Shown here: one piece after another, positions 4,663 to 7,136 of the stretch
Numbering within the stretch: position 1 is the stretch's first letter
Layout: the number at the start of each line of letters is the position of its first letter
Assembly: GCA_900543275.1 (NCBI GenBank)
Contig: UQQL01000081.1
Span: 1 to 7,136 of the forward strand
DNA from: an uncultured Collinsella sp.
GTDB taxonomy: Bacteria > Actinomycetota > Coriobacteriia > Coriobacteriales > Coriobacteriaceae
DNA: 7,136 nt
Reading direction: 5' to 3'
Notes under the pieces: model-generated
Told to the model about the DNA's origin: nothing
Databases searched by the model: none
What the model saw: only the letters and a program-made list of their open reading frames with translations
Translations under genes and position numbers: made by a program

Positions 4663-7033
4663 CGACAATGCGCTGGTGGTGGCGCTCGATACCTCGACCG
4701 ACATGCTTGCCTGCGCGGCAAGATGGATTGATGGGCAGACGGGCGAGACGAAGCTCGTGAGTGGCGATCACATGTGTCGCCGTCACGCCAACGTTGAGCT
4801 CGTGAATACCGTTGATGGCGTGCTGGCTCAAGCCGGTCTGGATCGCAGCGATGTTGGTTGCTACGTGGTCGGCCGCGGCCCGGGGTCGTTTACGGGCGTG
4901 CGCATCGGCATCTCCACTGCCAAGGGCCTCGCGTGTGGTGCCAATGTTCCGCTACTGGGCGTGTCGACGCTCGATGCTTGCGCTTGGACGGCGTGGAAGG
5001 CTGGCGTGCGCGGCAAGCTTGGTATCTTGGCCGATGCTATGCGCGGCGAGGTATATCCGGCGCTGTATATGCTGGTCGATGAGGGACCCGAGCGTCAATT
5101 TGAGCGCGAACACGTGGTCAAGGCCGCCGTGGCGCTCGATGAGTGGCGCCGAGCAGCGGACTGGGACCAGGTTCAGCTGACCGGTGACGGTCTCGTGCGC
5201 TATGGCAAGCTGCTGGGTGAGGACGAGACCGACCGTTGCGTGGAGCGCGACCTGTGGTGGCCTTCGGGCGAGGGCTTGCTGCTCGCGCACGCTGCGGGTG
5301 ACGGCGATCCGGCTCGCGTCCTGCCGATTTACACGCGCCTTTCGGATGCCGAGGAAAACGAGCGCAAGCGTCTTGGTCTTGCTGAGAGTGCACAGAGCGA
5401 AATTACGGGCGTTGCCGATGAGCTCGCCGGTCGTCATCTGCAGTTCCGTCCCATGGGCGCGGCGGATGCCGAGGGCGCGAGCGCGCTAGAGGCTGCCTGC
5501 TTTGAAGGTGCCGGACACGAGGCGTGGACGCCGGGCATGTTCCTGTCCGAACTGGGCGAGGACGTCGCTGCGCCGCGTAGTTGGTGGGTGGCACACGACG
5601 ACGGCAAGCTGCTGGGCCTTGCCGGCGGTATGGTCGTGGACGGTGATGTGCAGATTCTGGATGTCGCCGTCGACCCGGCACATCGCCGTGAGGGCATTGC
5701 CCGCAAGCTGCTGTCGCATGTGAGCTATGATGCCCAGATGCTCGGCTGCACCACGGCTTCGCTCGAGGTCGAGGACGACAACAAGGGAGCGATCGCGCTT
5801 TATAACGCTCTGGGCTTTACCGAGGCAGGATGGCGCCGCGGCTATTATGGTGCCGGCAAGGACGCCATCGTCATGACGGCTCTGCTGCCCCTGGTGCTTC
5901 CGGTCGACAATGCCTCGCCCGAGCCGACGGCGGCAGAGCAGCGCGTATGGCCGCTGCCTGCGCCTAGGCGCTCCGAGGGGGGGCGTGCCGAAATTGAGCG
6001 CCGCCGCCTAGTGCTTGCCATCGAGAGTTCCTGCGACGAGACGGCGGTGGCGATTATCGATGCGGATGGCAATATGCTGGCCAACCAGGTGTCGACGCAG
6101 ATTGATTTTCACGCCCGCTTTGGCGGCGTGGTGCCCGAGATCGCCTCGCGCAAACACGTCGAGGTGATTGTGAGTGTCGTGGATGCGGCGCTCGAGGATG
6201 CCGCAGCATCGCTTGGTCTTGAGGATGGAGCCATTGCCCCCAGCGAGCTTGCCGCCGTGGGCGTGACACAGGGCCCGGGCCTGGTGGGCGCGCTCGTGGT
6301 TGGCGTCGCCTTCGCCAAGGGCTTTGCCTACGCTGCCGGCAAGCCGCTCGTGTGCGTCAACCATCTGGAGGGGCACCTGTTTGCCAACCTGCTGGCGCAA
6401 CCCGACCTCAAACCGCCGTTTATCTTCACGCTTGTCTCGGGTGGGCACACCATGCTCGTGCACGTGAAGGCGTGGGGCGACTACGAGGTGCTCGGTGAGA
6501 CGCTCGACGACGCTGTGGGCGAGGCCTTCGACAAGGTAGCCAAGGCGTTGGGTCTGGGCTATCCCGGTGGCCCCATCATTTCCAAGCTGGCCGAGACGGG
6601 CAACCCCAAGGCGATCGATTTTCCTCGCGCGCTTAACAGCAGGGGAGACTATCGTTTCTCGCTTTCGGGTCTTAAAACGGCCGTGACGCTCTACATCGAG
6701 CAGGAGACCAAGGCCGGGCGCACGATTCACCTGCCCGATCTGGCGGCTTCGTTTGAGGCAGCCGTCTTTGACGTTCAGTACAAGAAGGCCAAAAACGCCC
6801 TGCATGCCACCGGATGCAAGGAATACTGCATCGGCGGCGGCGTCTCGGCTAATCCGCATCTGCGCGAGATGATGATCAAGAAGCTTGGGCGTCAGGGGAT
6901 CCGCGTGACGGTACCGCCGCTTTCGGCGTGCACCGATAACGCTGCCATGATCGCGGAGGTCGCCCGCCGTAAATTCGACCGAGGTGAAATCTCGCCGTTC
7001 GACGTCGACGCCGATCCAAACATGACGCTGTAG
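4649..7033 (+). CDS. TsaB-RimI-TsaD fusion protein (t6A synthesis and S18 acetylation)
   Basis: This 794-residue protein joins three enzymes that are usually separate. TsaB (about 8-235) shows ALDTST (12-17), GRGPGSFTGVRIGIS (75-89) and DAMRGEVY (129-136); it supports TsaD as its ASKHA-fold partner. RimI (about 262-412) is a GNAT acetyltransferase expected to acetylate ribosomal protein S18. It has the acetyl-CoA loop RREGIA (346-351), LEVEDDNKGAIALYNALGF (372-390) and RRGYY (396-400). A Pro/Ala/Glu-rich linker (413-452) leads to TsaD (453-794), which transfers threonylcarbamoyl to A37 of tRNA. TsaD shows IESSCDETA (458-466), GGVVPEIASRKH (492-503), the metal ligands HLEGH (His572, His576) and Asp763 in TDNAAMIA, VSGGHT (596-601), a GETLDDAVGEAF stretch (616-627) and YPGGP (638-642). 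All three domains look intact and stay in frame. No in-frame start with a ribosome binding site precedes the TsaD part, so TsaD should be made only as part of the fusion. Confidence 0.93.
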   Translation: MSLHNDNALVVALDTSTDMLACAARWIDGQTGETKLVSGDHMCRRHANVELVNTVDGVLAQAGLDRSDVGCYVVGRGPGSFTGVRIGISTAKGLACGANVPLLGVSTLDACAWTAWKAGVRGKLGILADAMRGEVYPALYMLVDEGPERQFEREHVVKAAVALDEWRRAADWDQVQLTGDGLVRYGKLLGEDETDRCVERDLWWPSGEGLLLAHAAGDGDPARVLPIYTRLSDAEENERKRLGLAESAQSEITGVADELAGRHLQFRPMGAADAEGASALEAACFEGAGHEAWTPGMFLSELGEDVAAPRSWWVAHDDGKLLGLAGGMVVDGDVQILDVAVDPAHRREGIARKLLSHVSYDAQMLGCTTASLEVEDDNKGAIALYNALGFTEAGWRRGYYGAGKDAIVMTALLPLVLPVDNASPEPTAAEQRVWPLPAPRRSEGGRAEIERRRLVLAIESSCDETAVAIIDADGNMLANQVSTQIDFHARFGGVVPEIASRKHVEVIVSVVDAALEDAAASLGLEDGAIAPSELAAVGVTQGPGLVGALVVGVAFAKGFAYAAGKPLVCVNHLEGHLFANLLAQPDLKPPFIFTLVSGGHTMLVHVKAWGDYEVLGETLDDAVGEAFDKVAKALGLGYPGGPIISKLAETGNPKAIDFPRALNSRGDYRFSLSGLKTAVTLYIEQETKAGRTIHLPDLAASFEAAVFDVQYKKAKNALHATGCKEYCIGGGVSANPHLREMMIKKLGRQGIRVTVPPLSACTDNAAMIAEVARRKFDRGEISPFDVDADPNMTL
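5977..5983 (+). repeat. Seven-G run in the RimI-TsaD linker
   Basis: GGGGGGG occupies 5977-5983, within the codons for Glu443, Gly444 and Gly445 of the fusion. It lies in the low-complexity linker, just before the TsaD domain begins at about residue 453. A gain or loss of one base here would cut off TsaD from TsaB-RimI. I noticed no longer single-base run inside the coding regions. Confidence 0.9.
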
Positions 7034-7088
7034 CTGGTACGGCGCGGTCCCCGGACGGAGGGGCCGGATATAAGGTTTCCTGCTCTAC
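7034..7088 (+). other. Intergenic tail after the operon, with a weak hairpin
   Basis: These 55 bases follow the TAG stop and are the last genomic sequence. GG-CCCC (7046-7052, with T7048 bulged) can pair with GGGGCC (7060-7065) around a 7-nt loop. No T run follows, so it is a poor intrinsic terminator. I see no convincing start codon with a ribosome binding site. The operon may continue beyond the contig end. Confidence 0.3.
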
Positions 7089-7136
7089 CTGTCTCTTATA
7101 CACATCTCCGAGCCCACGAGACGCGTAGTAATCTCG
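7089..7136 (+). other. Illumina Nextera adapter read-through (sequencing artefact)
   Basis: CTGTCTCTTATACACATCT (7089-7107) is the 19-bp engineered Tn5 mosaic end used in Nextera libraries. CCGAGCCCACGAGAC (7108-7122) is the adapter arm on the i7 side. GCGTAGTA (7123-7130) occupies the place of the 8-nt i7 index, and ATCTCG (7131-7136) starts the flow-cell sequence. The four parts are in the exact order seen when a read runs off a short insert. This is untrimmed adapter at a contig end, not genome. Confidence 0.98.

Noticed and set aside
6008..6859. A 283-codon open frame on the minus strand antisense to TsaD
   Set aside because: It mirrors a strongly conserved TsaD coding frame in G+C-rich DNA, and its product shows no family signature I recognise.
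7046..7065. Intrinsic terminator at the end of the operon
   Set aside because: The stem needs a bulge and lacks a following T run, so I list it only as a weak hairpin.
7089..7107. A natural Tn5/IS50 transposon end
   Set aside because: The 19 bp match the engineered hybrid mosaic end, not the natural IS50 outside or inside ends, and are followed by adapter arm and index rather than insertion-sequence DNA.

Overview
This 7.1-kb window looks like the end of a draft-assembly contig from a member of the Coriobacteriia. Collinsella or a close relative is my best guess. That guess rests on the moderately high G+C content, the gene order, and a three-domain TsaB-RimI-TsaD protein that I recall from this group. 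It is an inference from memory, not a search result.

All real genes are on the + strand and read as one tight housekeeping operon. Positions 1-100 hold the unidentified tail of an upstream transcription unit and a strong intrinsic terminator. Positions 101-209 are a leader with two similar promoter candidates 36 bp apart. Then come acpS (holo-ACP synthase), nnr (bifunctional NAD(P)HX epimerase/dehydratase), alr (alanine racemase), udg (family-4 iron-sulfur uracil-DNA glycosylase), tsaE (ATPase of the t6A pathway) and one long gene fusing tsaB, rimI and tsaD. The junctions are 0, 2, 8 and 12 nt gaps followed by a 14-nt overlap, and I see no promoter or terminator inside the run.

The operon joins carrier-protein activation for lipid synthesis, repair of damaged nicotinamide cofactors, D-alanine supply for the cell wall, uracil removal from DNA, and threonylcarbamoylation of A37 in ANN-decoding tRNAs, with N-terminal acetylation of ribosomal protein S18 built into the fusion. 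Of the t6A enzymes only the first-step enzyme, TsaC/TsaC2, is missing here, so it should be encoded elsewhere.

The last 48 bases (7089-7136) are not biological. They match the Illumina Nextera adapter: the 19-bp engineered Tn5 mosaic end, the adapter arm, an 8-nt index and the start of the flow-cell sequence. Genomic sequence ends at 7088.

I found no CRISPR array, tRNA, rRNA, insertion sequence, phage gene or defence system, and nothing that amounts to a new biological system. The points most worth a second look are the triple fusion with a seven-G run in its RimI-TsaD linker, the extended AcpS lacking the usual Ser-His motif, and the adapter tail.
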